Below are positions 15,494-24,880 of a stretch of DNA of 64,000 bases, in pieces. The DNA comes from Shimia sp039969785 (lineage in GTDB: Bacteria; Pseudomonadota; Alphaproteobacteria; Rhodobacterales; Rhodobacteraceae): positions 124,001-188,000 of the forward strand of contig NZ_JBDVNC010000018.1 in the NCBI RefSeq assembly GCF_039969785.1, given 5' to 3'. Position numbers and translations under genes: made by a program. Every line of letters begins with the position of its first letter. The stretch's first letter is position 1. Under the pieces are notes generated by a model. The model did not search any database, was not told the origin of the DNA, and saw only the letters and a program-made list of their open reading frames with translations.

Positions 15494-18343
15494 ATGCCCT
15501 TCAAACCGACAGAATACCTGCCTTATGATTTTGCCAATCGGCGCCATATCGGCCCTTCGCCCGAAGAGATGGACGAGATGCTGGACGTGGTGAGCGCGGC
15601 TGATCTGGATGCGCTGATTGATGACACGGTGCCCCAAAGCATCCGCCAAAAGGCGCCGCTGGACTTTGGCCGCCCGATGTCCGAACGCGAACTGTTGCAC
15701 CATATGCGTGAAACCGCCAGCAAGAACGAAGTCTACACTTCGCTGATCGGGCAGGGGTATCACGGCACGGTCACGCCGCCCGCCATTCAGCGTAATATTC
15801 TGGAAAACCCGGCATGGTACACGGCATACACGCCCTATCAGCCCGAGATTTCGCAAGGGCGCCTTGAGGCGCTGCTGAACTTTCAGACCATGATCAGCGA
15901 TCTGACGGGGCTGGAAATTGCCAATGCGTCACTGCTGGATGAATCCACCGCCTGCGCCGAAGCAATGACCATGGCGCAGCGTGTCAGCAAGTCCAAGCAA
16001 AAGGCGTTTTTCGTCGACCGCGACTGTCATCCTCAAAATATCGCCGTGGTGAAAACCCGCGCCGAGCCTCTGGGCATCGAGGTGATCGTTGGCAACCCGG
16101 ACAAGATGGATGCCAGCACCGTGTTTGGCGCGCTGTTCCAGTATCCCGGAACCTATGGCCATGTGCGTGACTTTACCGATCACATGAGCGCGCTGCATGA
16201 CCACAAAGCCATCGGCATTGTGTCCGCAGATCCGCTGGCGCTGACCCTGCTCAAGGAACCGGGCGCAATGGGGGCCGATATTGCCATCGGCTCGACCCAG
16301 CGTTTTGGTGTTCCGGTGGGCTATGGCGGACCGCACGCGGCCTATATGGCCACCAAAGACGCTTATAAGCGGGCCATGCCCGGGCGCATTATTGGTGTGT
16401 CAATCGACAGCCAGGGCAACCGCGCCTATCGCTTGTCGTTGCAGACCCGCGAACAACATATCCGCCGCGAAAAAGCCAATTCGAACGTCTGTACAGCGCA
16501 GGCTTTGCTGGCGGTGATGGCGTCGATGTATGGCGTGTTTCATGGCCCTAAGGGGCTTAAGGCGATTGCCCAGCGTATCCACCGCAAAACCGCCCGTCTG
16601 GCGCGTGGTCTGGAAGACGCCGGGTTCAAAGTCGACCCGAAAGTGTTCTTTGATACGATCACCGTGGACGTGGGTCCATTGCAGGCGGCGGTGCTGAAAT
16701 CGGCGCGCGACGAGCGTGTCAATCTGCGCGCTGTTGGCGAAAAACGGGTCGGGATTTCGATTGATGAAACCACCCGCCCCGAAACCATCGAACGGGTCTG
16801 GCGGGCGTTTGGTATCGAACGGGCAGATGATGACTTTGAACCCGAATACCGGGTGCCCGATGACATGCATCGACGCAGCGAATACCTGACCCATCCGATT
16901 TTCCACATGAACCGGGCCGAGACGGAAATGATGCGCTATATGCGGCGCCTGGCGGATCGCGATCTGGCGCTTGACCGCGCGATGATCCCGCTGGGCTCGT
17001 GCACCATGAAGCTGAATTCTGCCGCGGAAATGATGCCGCTCAGCTGGCCGGAATACGCCTATATCCACCCGTTTGCCCCGCTGGATCAGGCACAGGGCTA
17101 CGCAGAACTGATCGATGATCTGTCTGTCAAGCTGTGCGATATCACCGGTTATGATGCGATCTCGATGCAGCCCAACTCGGGCGCGCAGGGCGAATATGCC
17201 GGGCTGCTGACAATTGCGGCCTATCACCGGGGCAATGGCGAAGGGCACCGCAACATCTGTCTGATCCCGATGAGCGCGCATGGCACCAACCCTGCCAGCG
17301 CCATGATGGTGGGCTGGAAAGTGGTGCCGGTGAAGTCAGCAGAGAACGGCGATATCGATCTGGAGGATTTCCGCGAAAAGGCGGAAAAGCACTCTGAGAA
17401 CCTTGCCGGCTGCATGATCACCTATCCCTCGACGCACGGCGTGTTTGAGGAAACCGTGACCGATGTGACCGCGATCACGCATCAGCATGGCGGGCAGGTT
17501 TATATTGATGGCGCCAACATGAATGCCATGGTCGGGCTCAGCCGTCCGGGTGATCTGGGCGGCGATGTCAGCCACCTCAACCTGCATAAGACCTTTGCCA
17601 TTCCGCATGGCGGGGGTGGTCCCGGCATGGGGCCGATTGGGGTCAAGGCGCATCTGGTACCGCACCTTCCGGGCCATCCGCAATCAGGCGGCGCCGAGGG
17701 GCCTGTGTCTGCAGCGCCTTATGGTTCGGCGTCGATCCTGACGATCAGCTGGGCCTATTGCCTGATGATGGGCGGCGAGGGGCTGACCCAGGCGACACGT
17801 GTGGCAATCCTGAACGCCAACTATATCGCAAAGCGGTTGGAAGGCGCATTTGACGTGCTTTACCGCGGGCCGACGGGCCGGGTTGCGCATGAGTGCATCA
17901 TCGATACGCGCCCCTTTGCCGACAGCGCTGGGGTCAGCGTCGATGACATCGCCAAACGCCTGATGGATTGCGGCTTTCACGCCCCAACTATGAGCTGGCC
18001 TGTGGCGGGCACGCTGATGATCGAACCCACCGAATCCGAAACCAAGGCAGAACTGGACCGGTTCATCGATGCCATGCTGGCGATCCGCGAGGAAATCCGC
18101 GACATCGAAGAAGGGCGCATTGATGCCGAGGTCAACCCGCTGAAAATGGCGCCGCACACAATGGAAGACCTCGTGCGCGACTGGGACCGGCCTTATAGCC
18201 GCGAACAGGGCTGTTTCCCGCCGGGCGCGTTCCGGGTCGATAAATACTGGCCACCGGTCAACCGGGTCGACAATGCCTGGGGGGATCGCAATCTGGTCTG
18301 CATCTGCCCGCCGATGGAAGATTACGAAGACGCCGCCGAATAA
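15494..18343 (+). CDS. gcvP: glycine dehydrogenase (decarboxylating), P protein
   Basis: The PLP enzyme of the glycine cleavage system, which decarboxylates glycine and loads the H protein. It is a 949-residue single-chain form with two homologous halves. The PLP-binding Lys is at about residue 699 in HLNLHKTFAIPHGGGGPGMG, and the N-terminal RRHIGPSPEEMDEML is diagnostic. GGGAGG at 15483-15488 supports ATG 15494. A 112-base gap separates it from gcvH, still without a visible terminator. The L protein is not in the window. Confidence 0.97.
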   Translation: MPFKPTEYLPYDFANRRHIGPSPEEMDEMLDVVSAADLDALIDDTVPQSIRQKAPLDFGRPMSERELLHHMRETASKNEVYTSLIGQGYHGTVTPPAIQRNILENPAWYTAYTPYQPEISQGRLEALLNFQTMISDLTGLEIANASLLDESTACAEAMTMAQRVSKSKQKAFFVDRDCHPQNIAVVKTRAEPLGIEVIVGNPDKMDASTVFGALFQYPGTYGHVRDFTDHMSALHDHKAIGIVSADPLALTLLKEPGAMGADIAIGSTQRFGVPVGYGGPHAAYMATKDAYKRAMPGRIIGVSIDSQGNRAYRLSLQTREQHIRREKANSNVCTAQALLAVMASMYGVFHGPKGLKAIAQRIHRKTARLARGLEDAGFKVDPKVFFDTITVDVGPLQAAVLKSARDERVNLRAVGEKRVGISIDETTRPETIERVWRAFGIERADDDFEPEYRVPDDMHRRSEYLTHPIFHMNRAETEMMRYMRRLADRDLALDRAMIPLGSCTMKLNSAAEMMPLSWPEYAYIHPFAPLDQAQGYAELIDDLSVKLCDITGYDAISMQPNSGAQGEYAGLLTIAAYHRGNGEGHRNICLIPMSAHGTNPASAMMVGWKVVPVKSAENGDIDLEDFREKAEKHSENLAGCMITYPSTHGVFEETVTDVTAITHQHGGQVYIDGANMNAMVGLSRPGDLGGDVSHLNLHKTFAIPHGGGGPGMGPIGVKAHLVPHLPGHPQSGGAEGPVSAAPYGSASILTISWAYCLMMGGEGLTQATRVAILNANYIAKRLEGAFDVLYRGPTGRVAHECIIDTRPFADSAGVSVDDIAKRLMDCGFHAPTMSWPVAGTLMIEPTESETKAELDRFIDAMLAIREEIRDIEEGRIDAEVNPLKMAPHTMEDLVRDWDRPYSREQGCFPPGAFRVDKYWPPVNRVDNAWGDRNLVCICPPMEDYEDAAE

Positions 18344-18356
18344 CCCGGCGCCGGAT

Positions 18357-18380
18357 TTCATCTTCTCAAAAGTACTCCGG
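18357..18380. repeat. copy 2 of the dispersed intergenic repeat
   Basis: Ttcatcttctcaaaagtactccgg matches the consensus of the copies near 12291 and 30197 at about 20 of 24 positions. It follows the gcvP stop by 13 bases. Confidence 0.4.
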
Positions 18381-18396
18381 CCAGAATACTCGGGGA

Positions 18397-18456
18397 GTCT
18401 CAGTTGGTCTGAGACGGGGCAGCGCCCCCAACAGGCTCAGCATTTATGCTGAGCCT
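18397..18456. terminator. two hairpins between convergent gcvP and ybbP
   Basis: The first hairpin pairs GTCTCAG with CTGAGAC (18397-18415, 5-base loop). The second is a perfect 11-bp palindrome, AGGCTCAGCAT / ATGCTGAGCCT (18433-18456). They lie between two gene ends and could stop both transcripts, although neither has a strong U-tract. The rest of the 171-base gap holds only GC-rich short repeats. Confidence 0.5.
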
Positions 18457-18514
18457 GGCCCAACGTCTGGCAGGGCCCGCAAGGGCCCGAAGATGGCGGG
18501 AGCGCTCCGGTTTA

Positions 18515-21040
18515 TTAGTCGCGCGCGCGCAGGATACGGGCCGGACGCACACCAAGGGACGGCAGCGCAAAAAACAGCCCGGCCAGCAGATTGGCCATCA
18601 GACCTGCTGTGACCACGATCAGCGCGTTGGACCAGATCACCGTAAAATCGCTTTCCATGACAAAGGTCATCACGGCCCACGCACCGGTCAGCCCAATCGC
18701 CAGCGCAACCAGACCCGCCGCCGCCCCCAGCAATGCCGCACGCAGGGCAAAGCTGCTCAGGATCTGGGACCGCACGGCGCCCATGGTTTTCAGCACAGCC
18801 GCCTCATAGGTACGCCCTTGTTGTCCGGCCGCCGCTGCCCCGATAATGACCAGAAATCCGGTCAGCAGGATCGCCGCTGCGCCATAGGTGGTGGCATTGG
18901 CCAGCTGTCCAACCAGTGTCGACACACGCCCCACCGCTTCGCGCACATGGATTGCGGTGATGTTGGGATAGGCCTCTGACAGGCTGCGCAAAATCCCAGC
19001 TTCGGCCGCTTCTTCGGCATAAACCGTAGCGATGAAACTATGCGGCGCACCAGACAGCGCGGCGGCGTTCATGGTGATCACAAAGCCCATGCCAGCGGTC
19101 GAAAAATCCACCTCCCGAAAGCTTGTGACTGTCGCCGTGATATCACGGCCCAGCACATTCACGGTGATCGCGTCGCCCAGCTTGATCCCGATTTCCAGCG
19201 CTTCTTCTTCGGCAAAGCTGATCTGGGGGGGGGCGTCATATCCCGGTCCCCACCATTCTCCGGCGGTCAGCTTGGTGTTGGCGGGCATTTCGTCTGCATA
19301 GGTCAGACCCCGGTCGCCCCGGATCACCCAGTGATCTCCAGCCACTTCGCGGGCCGGAACGTCGTTGATCCGCGTGACCACGCCGCGCAGCATGGGGGCG
19401 TTTTCAACCTTAGACACGGCCGCATTGGCATCCATCTGTGCCTGAAACCCAGGCATCTGATCTTTTTGAATGTCGACAAAGAAAAACGACGGCGCCACGT
19501 CCGGCAGATCGCGGGCAATGGCGTTGCGCAGATTGCCGTCGACCTGACCAATCGTGGCCAGAACCGACAGGCCCAGCCCCAGCGACATCACCACCGGTGT
19601 GGTTGCTTCGCGCGACCGCGATATGGCGTTTAAGGCCCAGTTGAGCGCAGGCGCGCGCAGGGCGCGGCGCGGCAGGGCACGGATCAACGCCCGCAGGCCA
19701 AGGGCCGCCAGTGACAAAAACACCATCGCCGCAACAACGCCACCAGCGAACCACAGCGTCAGGCGGGTCGATCCTGACAGCCATGCTGCAACCCCGACGA
19801 GCACCGCCAGCAACAAGGCGACAGCAATCAGATAGCGCAGCGCAGGCAGTGATGTGCGCGCACCCAAAGCGTCGCGGAACAAAGAGGTCGGACGCACATC
19901 TTCGATCCGTGCCAGCGGCCAGAGCGTAAAGATTGCAGCGGTCAACGCGCCATAGAGCGCGGCCTCAAACAGGGGAAGCGGATAGACTGTGAACACCGCC
20001 GGAAAGGGCAGTACAGACAGGATAAGTGGGGCGAGCAGGATCGGGGTCAGTGCGCCGATCAACAGCCCGGCGGCAATTCCGACACTCGCCACCATACCGA
20101 TTTGCAAAAAGTAGGTCAGAAAGATCGTGTTCCGTTCCGCGCCCAGACTGCGCAGGATGGCAATCACTTCGGTCTTTCGCGCCAGATAGGCGCGGATCGC
20201 AGTGGACACGCCCACACCACCCACAGCCAGTCCGGCCAGCCCGACAAGGATCAGAAACGCGCCAAACCGCTCCACAAACCGGGTGATCCCCGGTGCGCCA
20301 TTGCGGCTGTCACGCCAGCGCAGGCCGGTGCTTTCAAACTGCGCCAGCGCGTCTTGTTCCAGCGCCACAAGGTCAGGGTTGGGCGGCAGGTCCAGCCGGT
20401 AATGTGATGTGAACAGGGTGCCGGGCGACAAAAGCCCTGAGTTGCTAAGCCCGTCCAGCGTTACAATAGTGCGCGGCGCTAGGCCAAAACCCCCGGAACT
20501 GTCCGGTTCGCGGATCAGGCGGGCCATCAGAACAAAGTCCTGCTGACCAAGCGCAAATGTGTCACCTATTTCCAGTTCCAAACGATCAGCCAGCAATTCC
20601 TGCACAACGGCGCCGGGCAACCCGTCTTGTCCGGCCATGGCCGTGTCCAGCGGCTGCGGTGGGTCAAGTTGCACGCTGCCCACAAGCGGGTAAGCGCTGT
20701 CGATGGCTTTGACTTGAGTCAGCGCGCGGTCAGAGCTATCGCCTTGTGTGACCACGGCCATTGAGCGGAAATCGATCAGCTCGGATGTGGCCAATGTGTT
20801 CTGATCCATCCATGCGCGTTCGTCATCCGTCGCCCGGCGATAGGTAAAGCTCATCTCGGCGTCGCCCCCCAAAAGGGCGGCGCCTTCGGTGGCAAGGCCA
20901 GCCTCGATCGCGGCGCGGACAGAGCCAATCGCGGCAATTGTTGCGACGCCCAAAGCAAGGCAGGCCAGAAATACCGTGAAGCCGCGCAGACCGCCGCGGA
21001 TTTCACGTCGGGCAAGGCGGCTGGCCTGAGCAAAGCTCAT
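18515..21040 (-). CDS. ybbP: ABC transporter permease of the YbbP/FtsX type
   Basis: An 841-residue inner-membrane protein with the two-halved YbbP architecture: an N-terminal segment ARREIRGGLRGFTVFLACLALGVATI, periplasmic MacB-like domains, and two FtsX-type four-helix blocks (around GLAGLAVGGVGVSTAIRAYL and the C-terminal ILLTGFLVIIGAAAAGQ). Proteins of this type use ATP for periplasmic lipid or protein work rather than simple solute transport. It overlaps the upstream ATPase gene by four bases (ATGA), so the two are coupled. The tesA gene lies divergently next door, a conserved neighbourhood. Confidence 0.88.
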   Translation of the reverse strand: MSFAQASRLARREIRGGLRGFTVFLACLALGVATIAAIGSVRAAIEAGLATEGAALLGGDAEMSFTYRRATDDERAWMDQNTLATSELIDFRSMAVVTQGDSSDRALTQVKAIDSAYPLVGSVQLDPPQPLDTAMAGQDGLPGAVVQELLADRLELEIGDTFALGQQDFVLMARLIREPDSSGGFGLAPRTIVTLDGLSNSGLLSPGTLFTSHYRLDLPPNPDLVALEQDALAQFESTGLRWRDSRNGAPGITRFVERFGAFLILVGLAGLAVGGVGVSTAIRAYLARKTEVIAILRSLGAERNTIFLTYFLQIGMVASVGIAAGLLIGALTPILLAPLILSVLPFPAVFTVYPLPLFEAALYGALTAAIFTLWPLARIEDVRPTSLFRDALGARTSLPALRYLIAVALLLAVLVGVAAWLSGSTRLTLWFAGGVVAAMVFLSLAALGLRALIRALPRRALRAPALNWALNAISRSREATTPVVMSLGLGLSVLATIGQVDGNLRNAIARDLPDVAPSFFFVDIQKDQMPGFQAQMDANAAVSKVENAPMLRGVVTRINDVPAREVAGDHWVIRGDRGLTYADEMPANTKLTAGEWWGPGYDAPPQISFAEEEALEIGIKLGDAITVNVLGRDITATVTSFREVDFSTAGMGFVITMNAAALSGAPHSFIATVYAEEAAEAGILRSLSEAYPNITAIHVREAVGRVSTLVGQLANATTYGAAAILLTGFLVIIGAAAAGQQGRTYEAAVLKTMGAVRSQILSSFALRAALLGAAAGLVALAIGLTGAWAVMTFVMESDFTVIWSNALIVVTAGLMANLLAGLFFALPSLGVRPARILRARD

Positions 21041-21723
21041 GCGGCGGCGTCCGTTGCATCTGCGATCAGACCGTCGCGCAACCGGACCACGCGCGAGCAG
21101 CGTTGCGCCAGCGCGTTGGAATGTGTCACCAGCACCAGCGTAGTGCCGCGTTTGGCATGCATGTCAAACAACAGATCCATAATAATCTCGCCCGTGCTTT
21201 GATCCAGATTGCCGGTCGGTTCGTCCGCCAGCAGTATTTGCGGCGACGGTGCCGAGGCGCGCGCCAGCGCCACGCGCTGTTGTTCGCCGCCCGACAACTG
21301 GCTGGGATAATGATCCCCGCGATGCCCAAGGCCAACCGCGTCCAATTCGGCGCGGGCGCGCTCCATCGCATCGCGATGTCCGGCCAGTTCCAGCGGTGTG
21401 GCAACGTTTTCCAGCGCGGTCATGGTGGGGATCAGATGAAAGTTCTGGAACACCACGCCCATATTGGCGCGTCGAAACCGGGCCAGCGCGTCTTCGGACA
21501 TGGCGCTCAGGTTTTGGTCCAGCGCGGTGATCTGCCCGCCAGTGGCGCGTTCCAGCCCGCCCATCAACATCAACAGCGAAGATTTCCCCGATCCTGAGGG
21601 TCCGACAAGCGCCAAAGTCTCGCCTTTGTGAACTTCGAGCGTGATGCCGTGCAGAATTTCCACACGCCCGGCATTGCTATCCAGCGCCAAAGCGGCATCT
21701 TTAAGGGAAAGGATGGAAGTCAT
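21037..21723 (-). CDS. ybbA: ABC transporter ATP-binding protein of the YbbA/LolD type
   Basis: A 228-residue ATPase with Walker A GPSGSGKSS, signature LSGGEQQRVALARA and Walker B LLADEPTGNLDQST. The N-terminal RVEILHGITLEVHKGE is typical of the MacB/LolD/YbbA subgroup. It pairs with the downstream permease through a four-base overlap. The start codon lies only about 50 bases from the divergent tesA start, so the promoters must overlap. Confidence 0.9.
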   Translation of the reverse strand: MTSILSLKDAALALDSNAGRVEILHGITLEVHKGETLALVGPSGSGKSSLLMLMGGLERATGGQITALDQNLSAMSEDALARFRRANMGVVFQNFHLIPTMTALENVATPLELAGHRDAMERARAELDAVGLGHRGDHYPSQLSGGEQQRVALARASAPSPQILLADEPTGNLDQSTGEIIMDLLFDMHAKRGTTLVLVTHSNALAQRCSRVVRLRDGLIADATDAAA

Positions 21724-21774
21724 TCGGGAGATCGCCTGTTGTCAATTGTTTCAGAACTATATGGGCACGCGAAA

Positions 21775-22401
21775 GTGAGGGGCAAGGCGTTGGGCCTTAG
21801 TCTTTTACTGGTGACGCCTGCCATGGCCGAGCCTGTGGTGGTGGCGGCATTGGGCGACAGCCTGACGCATGGGTATGGATTGGCGATGGATGACGGGTTT
21901 GTACCCGAGATGCAACGCTGGCTGACGTCACAGGGTAGTGAGGTCAGGTTGATTAACGCCGGAGTATCCGGTGACACCACGCAAGGCGGGCTGGCGCGCG
22001 TGGACTGGACGCTGACGCCGGATGTGGATGCGATGATTGTGACGTTGGGTGGAAACGACGCCCTGCGCGGCATTGATCCGGCGGTCAGCCGGGCCAATCT
22101 GGCCGGTATTCTTGAGGCAGCCAAGGCCCGGGAGGTTGCGGTTTTGCTGATCGGTATGAAGGCGCCGTTGAATTACGGCGACGATTACAAGGTGGCGTTT
22201 GACGGGATGTATGGCGCGCTGTCCGAAGAATATGAAACCTTGCTGGCGCCGGATTTCTTTGAAGGTTTGCGCGGGATCGAGGCTCAGGATCTGGGCGGGG
22301 TGATGCAGGACGATGGGCTGCATCCCAATCCCGTTGGTGTTGATATGGTTGTTGAAGTGCTTGGGCCGTATGTTGTGAAGCTGGTCGAGACGGTGAAGTA
22401 A
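21775..22401 (+). CDS. tesA: periplasmic GDSL esterase / lysophospholipase I
   Basis: An SGNH-hydrolase of about 208 residues with all four blocks: ALGDSLTHGYGL (nucleophile Ser), INAGVSGDTTQGGL, VTLGGNDALRG and DDGLHPN (catalytic Asp/His). The N-terminal VRGKALGLSLLLVTPAMA is a short signal peptide, so it acts in the periplasm as thioesterase/arylesterase. I chose GTG 21775 for that compact signal. TTG 21739, with GGGAG 8 bases upstream, is a real alternative that would give a longer n-region. It is divergent from ybbA-ybbP, as in enterobacteria. Confidence 0.88.
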   Translation: MRGKALGLSLLLVTPAMAEPVVVAALGDSLTHGYGLAMDDGFVPEMQRWLTSQGSEVRLINAGVSGDTTQGGLARVDWTLTPDVDAMIVTLGGNDALRGIDPAVSRANLAGILEAAKAREVAVLLIGMKAPLNYGDDYKVAFDGMYGALSEEYETLLAPDFFEGLRGIEAQDLGGVMQDDGLHPNPVGVDMVVEVLGPYVVKLVETVK

Positions 22402-22404
22402 GTC

Positions 22405-23016
22405 ATGCCGGGGCGGTTTTTTCTGACAACGCCGATGGCCGGGATCGGGGACTGGATCGGCCAGGACAGCGCGCAGGTCGCAGATGAGCCGCCGCGCCGC
22501 AATATGCAGCCCGGGCAAGAGGTGGGCTGTCTCACGGGAGACGGCTTTGCCAGAATGCGCTGGGGTATCATTCCGGTGGGGCGGGTGAACGCGCGCGGAC
22601 GCCCGGTTATGGAGACAATCGTCAATGCGCGATCCGAAACCGTGTTTGACAAAAGCGCGTTTGACGGGGTTGGTCGGGCGGTTGTGATCGTGGATGGCTG
22701 GTATGAATGGACCGGCGAGAAACGCAGGAAAACAGCGTGGCGCATATCCGGACCCGAGCCGTTGATCTTTGTGGCGATCACCGATGTCTGGACGGCGCCG
22801 GGTGGGCTGCAGGTGCCGCAGGTGGCAACCGTGACTTGCGAGCCCAACAAGGATGTGGCCGCAATTCACCATCGCATTGGCGTGTTGCTGCGTCGCCAGG
22901 ATGTGGCGCTGTGGTTGTCAGGCGAGGAAAACGTGGTCGCGCCGCTGATGGTGCCCTGGCCCGATGGGCAACTGACCCTTCAAGAGGCGTCTGATGTTGA
23001 CTGGACGGGGCCGTAA
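22405..23016 (+). CDS. SRAP (YedK/HMCES) family protein with Pro at the catalytic Cys2 position
   Basis: A 203-residue SOS-response-associated protein. The family normally starts MCGRF, and Cys2, freed by removal of Met1, crosslinks to abasic sites in single-stranded DNA. Here the gene reads ATG CCG GGG CGG, giving MPGRFF. The other active-site residues are in place: Asn74 in VNARSET, Glu101 in GWYEW and His155 in AIHHRIG. So only the nucleophile is changed, not the pocket. It starts 3 bases after tesA. It could be a dead paralogue or use its N-terminal proline amine instead, as Fpg-type glycosylases do. Confidence 0.8.
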   Translation: MPGRFFLTTPMAGIGDWIGQDSAQVADEPPRRNMQPGQEVGCLTGDGFARMRWGIIPVGRVNARGRPVMETIVNARSETVFDKSAFDGVGRAVVIVDGWYEWTGEKRRKTAWRISGPEPLIFVAITDVWTAPGGLQVPQVATVTCEPNKDVAAIHHRIGVLLRRQDVALWLSGEENVVAPLMVPWPDGQLTLQEASDVDWTGP

Positions 23017-23035
23017 AAGCCCCGCCCGGATGTGA

Positions 23036-23242
23036 TTATATCGCTGCGAGATCAACGGCGCTTTCGCGCCCGTCACGACCCGCCTGCAGCTCGTAGCTGA
23101 CCTTTTGGTTGTCGGCCAGACCGGTGAGGCCAGACCGCTCTACAGCAGAGATGTGTACAAAGATGTCCTTGCCGCCATCATCGGGTGCAATAAAGCCATA
23201 ACCCTTGGTTGTGTTGAACCATTTTACGGTGCCAGTGGCCAT
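23036..23242 (-). CDS. cold-shock domain protein (CspA family)
   Basis: A 68-residue single cold-shock domain with RNP1 KGYGFIAP and RNP2 DIFVHIS, the standard single-stranded nucleic acid binding motifs. The N-terminus MATGTVKWFNTTKGYGF is typical. It is convergent with the SRAP gene. About 300 bases upstream hold no gene and may contain a long 5' UTR, common for cold-shock mRNAs, but no conserved cold box was recognised. Confidence 0.93.
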   Translation of the reverse strand: MATGTVKWFNTTKGYGFIAPDDGGKDIFVHISAVERSGLTGLADNQKVSYELQAGRDGRESAVDLAAI

Positions 23243-23470
23243 TCCGTCGTCTCCTGATTTGTGCTGCCCGCGACATGCGACAGCCCGGCCTTGTCACAAT
23301 TTCGAATGACTGAGCCGGTAAGGAGCAGATGGTCGAATGTAGTAACTTGCACTAGATTTCTGACTCTGTGATACAAAGTTTTCAAGCAAAACTTCTGTGG
23401 AAATGTAGGATCGGCGGCGAATTTCCGATGCAATTTCGGGCGTTTCGCAATTTCCTGCCAGAATTGAAAT

Positions 23471-23486
23471 TTTACCAGTTGATAAA
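23471..23486. promoter_or_regulatory. degenerate RutR-type site upstream of preT
   Basis: TTTACCAGTTGATAAA is palindromic at 6 of 8 base pairs and resembles the RutR consensus TTGACCAnnTGGTCAA. It lies 58 bases before the preT start. It is weaker than the two sites at 28805-28851, so the assignment is tentative. Confidence 0.3.
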
Positions 23487-23543
23487 AAAATTATCCTGTG
23501 AGAGCCTGACTCAATAGCCAAACAAGGTGCTTGGGGAGGTAAT

Positions 23544-24866
23544 ATGTCCAACACACCGTTCAGCGAAGGAATTGAAGCAGGGCGACTGAGTGCTGCGGCC
23601 ATTTCGGAAAATTTTGGGGATTTGCATCCTCGTTTAGATGATCACGAGGCGTTGGTTGCGTCGGATCGTTGTTATTTCTGCCATGATGCACCCTGTATGA
23701 CGGCGTGCCCGACAGACATCGATATTCCGCTGTTTATTCGCCAGATTTCAACTGGCACGCCCGAAGCGGCGGCGCGTACTATTTTCAGCCAGAATATTCT
23801 GGGCGGCATGTGCGCGCGGGTCTGTCCGACTGAAACGCTGTGCGAAGAAGTGTGCGTGCGTGAAACTGCCGAAGGATCGCCGGTCGAGATCGGGCGGCTG
23901 CAGCGCTATGCGACGGATGTTTTGATGGCAAGCGGCGTGCACCCGTTTGAGCGTGACGCAGCAACGGGCAAGCGCGTGGCCGTGGTGGGAGCTGGGCCTG
24001 CGGGGCTGTCTGCGGCGCACCGGCTGGCGATGTATGGCCATGACGTGACGGTTTATGACGGACGCGCCAAGGCGGGTGGTCTGAACGAATTTGGCATCGC
24101 GGCCTATAAATCGGTCGATGGGTTTGCGGAACGCGAAGTGGACTGGTTGCTCAAAATTGGCGGGATCACTCTGGAGACCGGCAAGGCGCTGGGCGCTGGT
24201 TTGTCGCTGGATCAGCTGCAGACCGATTTTGACGCGGTGTTTCTGGGCATTGGTCTGGGCGGTGTGAATGTGCTGGGCGTAGATGGTGAAGACAAGGAGG
24301 GCGTTGATGATGCAGTCGATTTCATCGCGGAACTGCGTCAGTCCGACGATCTGACAACACTGCCGGTGGGCCGGGACGTTGTGGTGATCGGTGGCGGAAT
24401 GACGGCAGTGGATGCGGCTGTGCAGGCCAAGTTGCTGGGCGCGCTGAACGTGTCGCTGGTGTATCGCCGCGGGCGGGATCGCATGAATGCATCGCAATTC
24501 GAGCAGGATCTGGCCGCCTCAAAAGGTGTGCGGATCATCACCAATGCCTCGCCCAAAGCGGTGATTGGAAACGGCGCGGTGCGTGAGATCGAATTTGAAT
24601 ACACCAACGACGATCTGACCCCGACCGGGCAAACTGTGCGGCTGGCGGCAGATCAGGTGTTCAAGGCCATTGGTCAGACGCTGGACAGCGACGGATTGCC
24701 GGATGTGGTACATGGTAAGATCAGCGTTGATGAGACCGGACGCACCAGTGTGGCGGGCATCTGGGCGGGTGGCGACTGTGCCAGCGGCGGCGACGATCTG
24801 ACGGTGACAGCCGTTGGCGAAGGGCGCGACGCGGCCGAAGATATTCACGCCTCGTTGATGGCGTAA
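23544..24866 (+). CDS. preT: dihydropyrimidine dehydrogenase, NAD-binding subunit
   Basis: Partner of PreA in reducing uracil and thymine with NADH, the first step of the reductive pyrimidine pathway. The 440-residue protein has an N-terminal Fe-S region (CYFCHDAPCMTACPTDIDIP and CARVCPTETLCEEVCV), an FAD motif VAVVGAGPAGLSAAHRLA near residue 147 and an NAD motif VVVIGGGMTAVDAA near residue 280. It is followed after 14 bases by preA. A possible RutR-like site lies upstream. Confidence 0.93.
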   Translation: MSNTPFSEGIEAGRLSAAAISENFGDLHPRLDDHEALVASDRCYFCHDAPCMTACPTDIDIPLFIRQISTGTPEAAARTIFSQNILGGMCARVCPTETLCEEVCVRETAEGSPVEIGRLQRYATDVLMASGVHPFERDAATGKRVAVVGAGPAGLSAAHRLAMYGHDVTVYDGRAKAGGLNEFGIAAYKSVDGFAEREVDWLLKIGGITLETGKALGAGLSLDQLQTDFDAVFLGIGLGGVNVLGVDGEDKEGVDDAVDFIAELRQSDDLTTLPVGRDVVVIGGGMTAVDAAVQAKLLGALNVSLVYRRGRDRMNASQFEQDLAASKGVRIITNASPKAVIGNGAVREIEFEYTNDDLTPTGQTVRLAADQVFKAIGQTLDSDGLPDVVHGKISVDETGRTSVAGIWAGGDCASGGDDLTVTAVGEGRDAAEDIHASLMA

Positions 24867-24880
24867 GGGAGGACAGTAGA

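Noticed and set aside
18397..18456. Insertion-sequence terminal repeats between gcvP and ybbP
   Set aside because: The palindromes are short hairpins close together, with no transposase or target duplication nearby.
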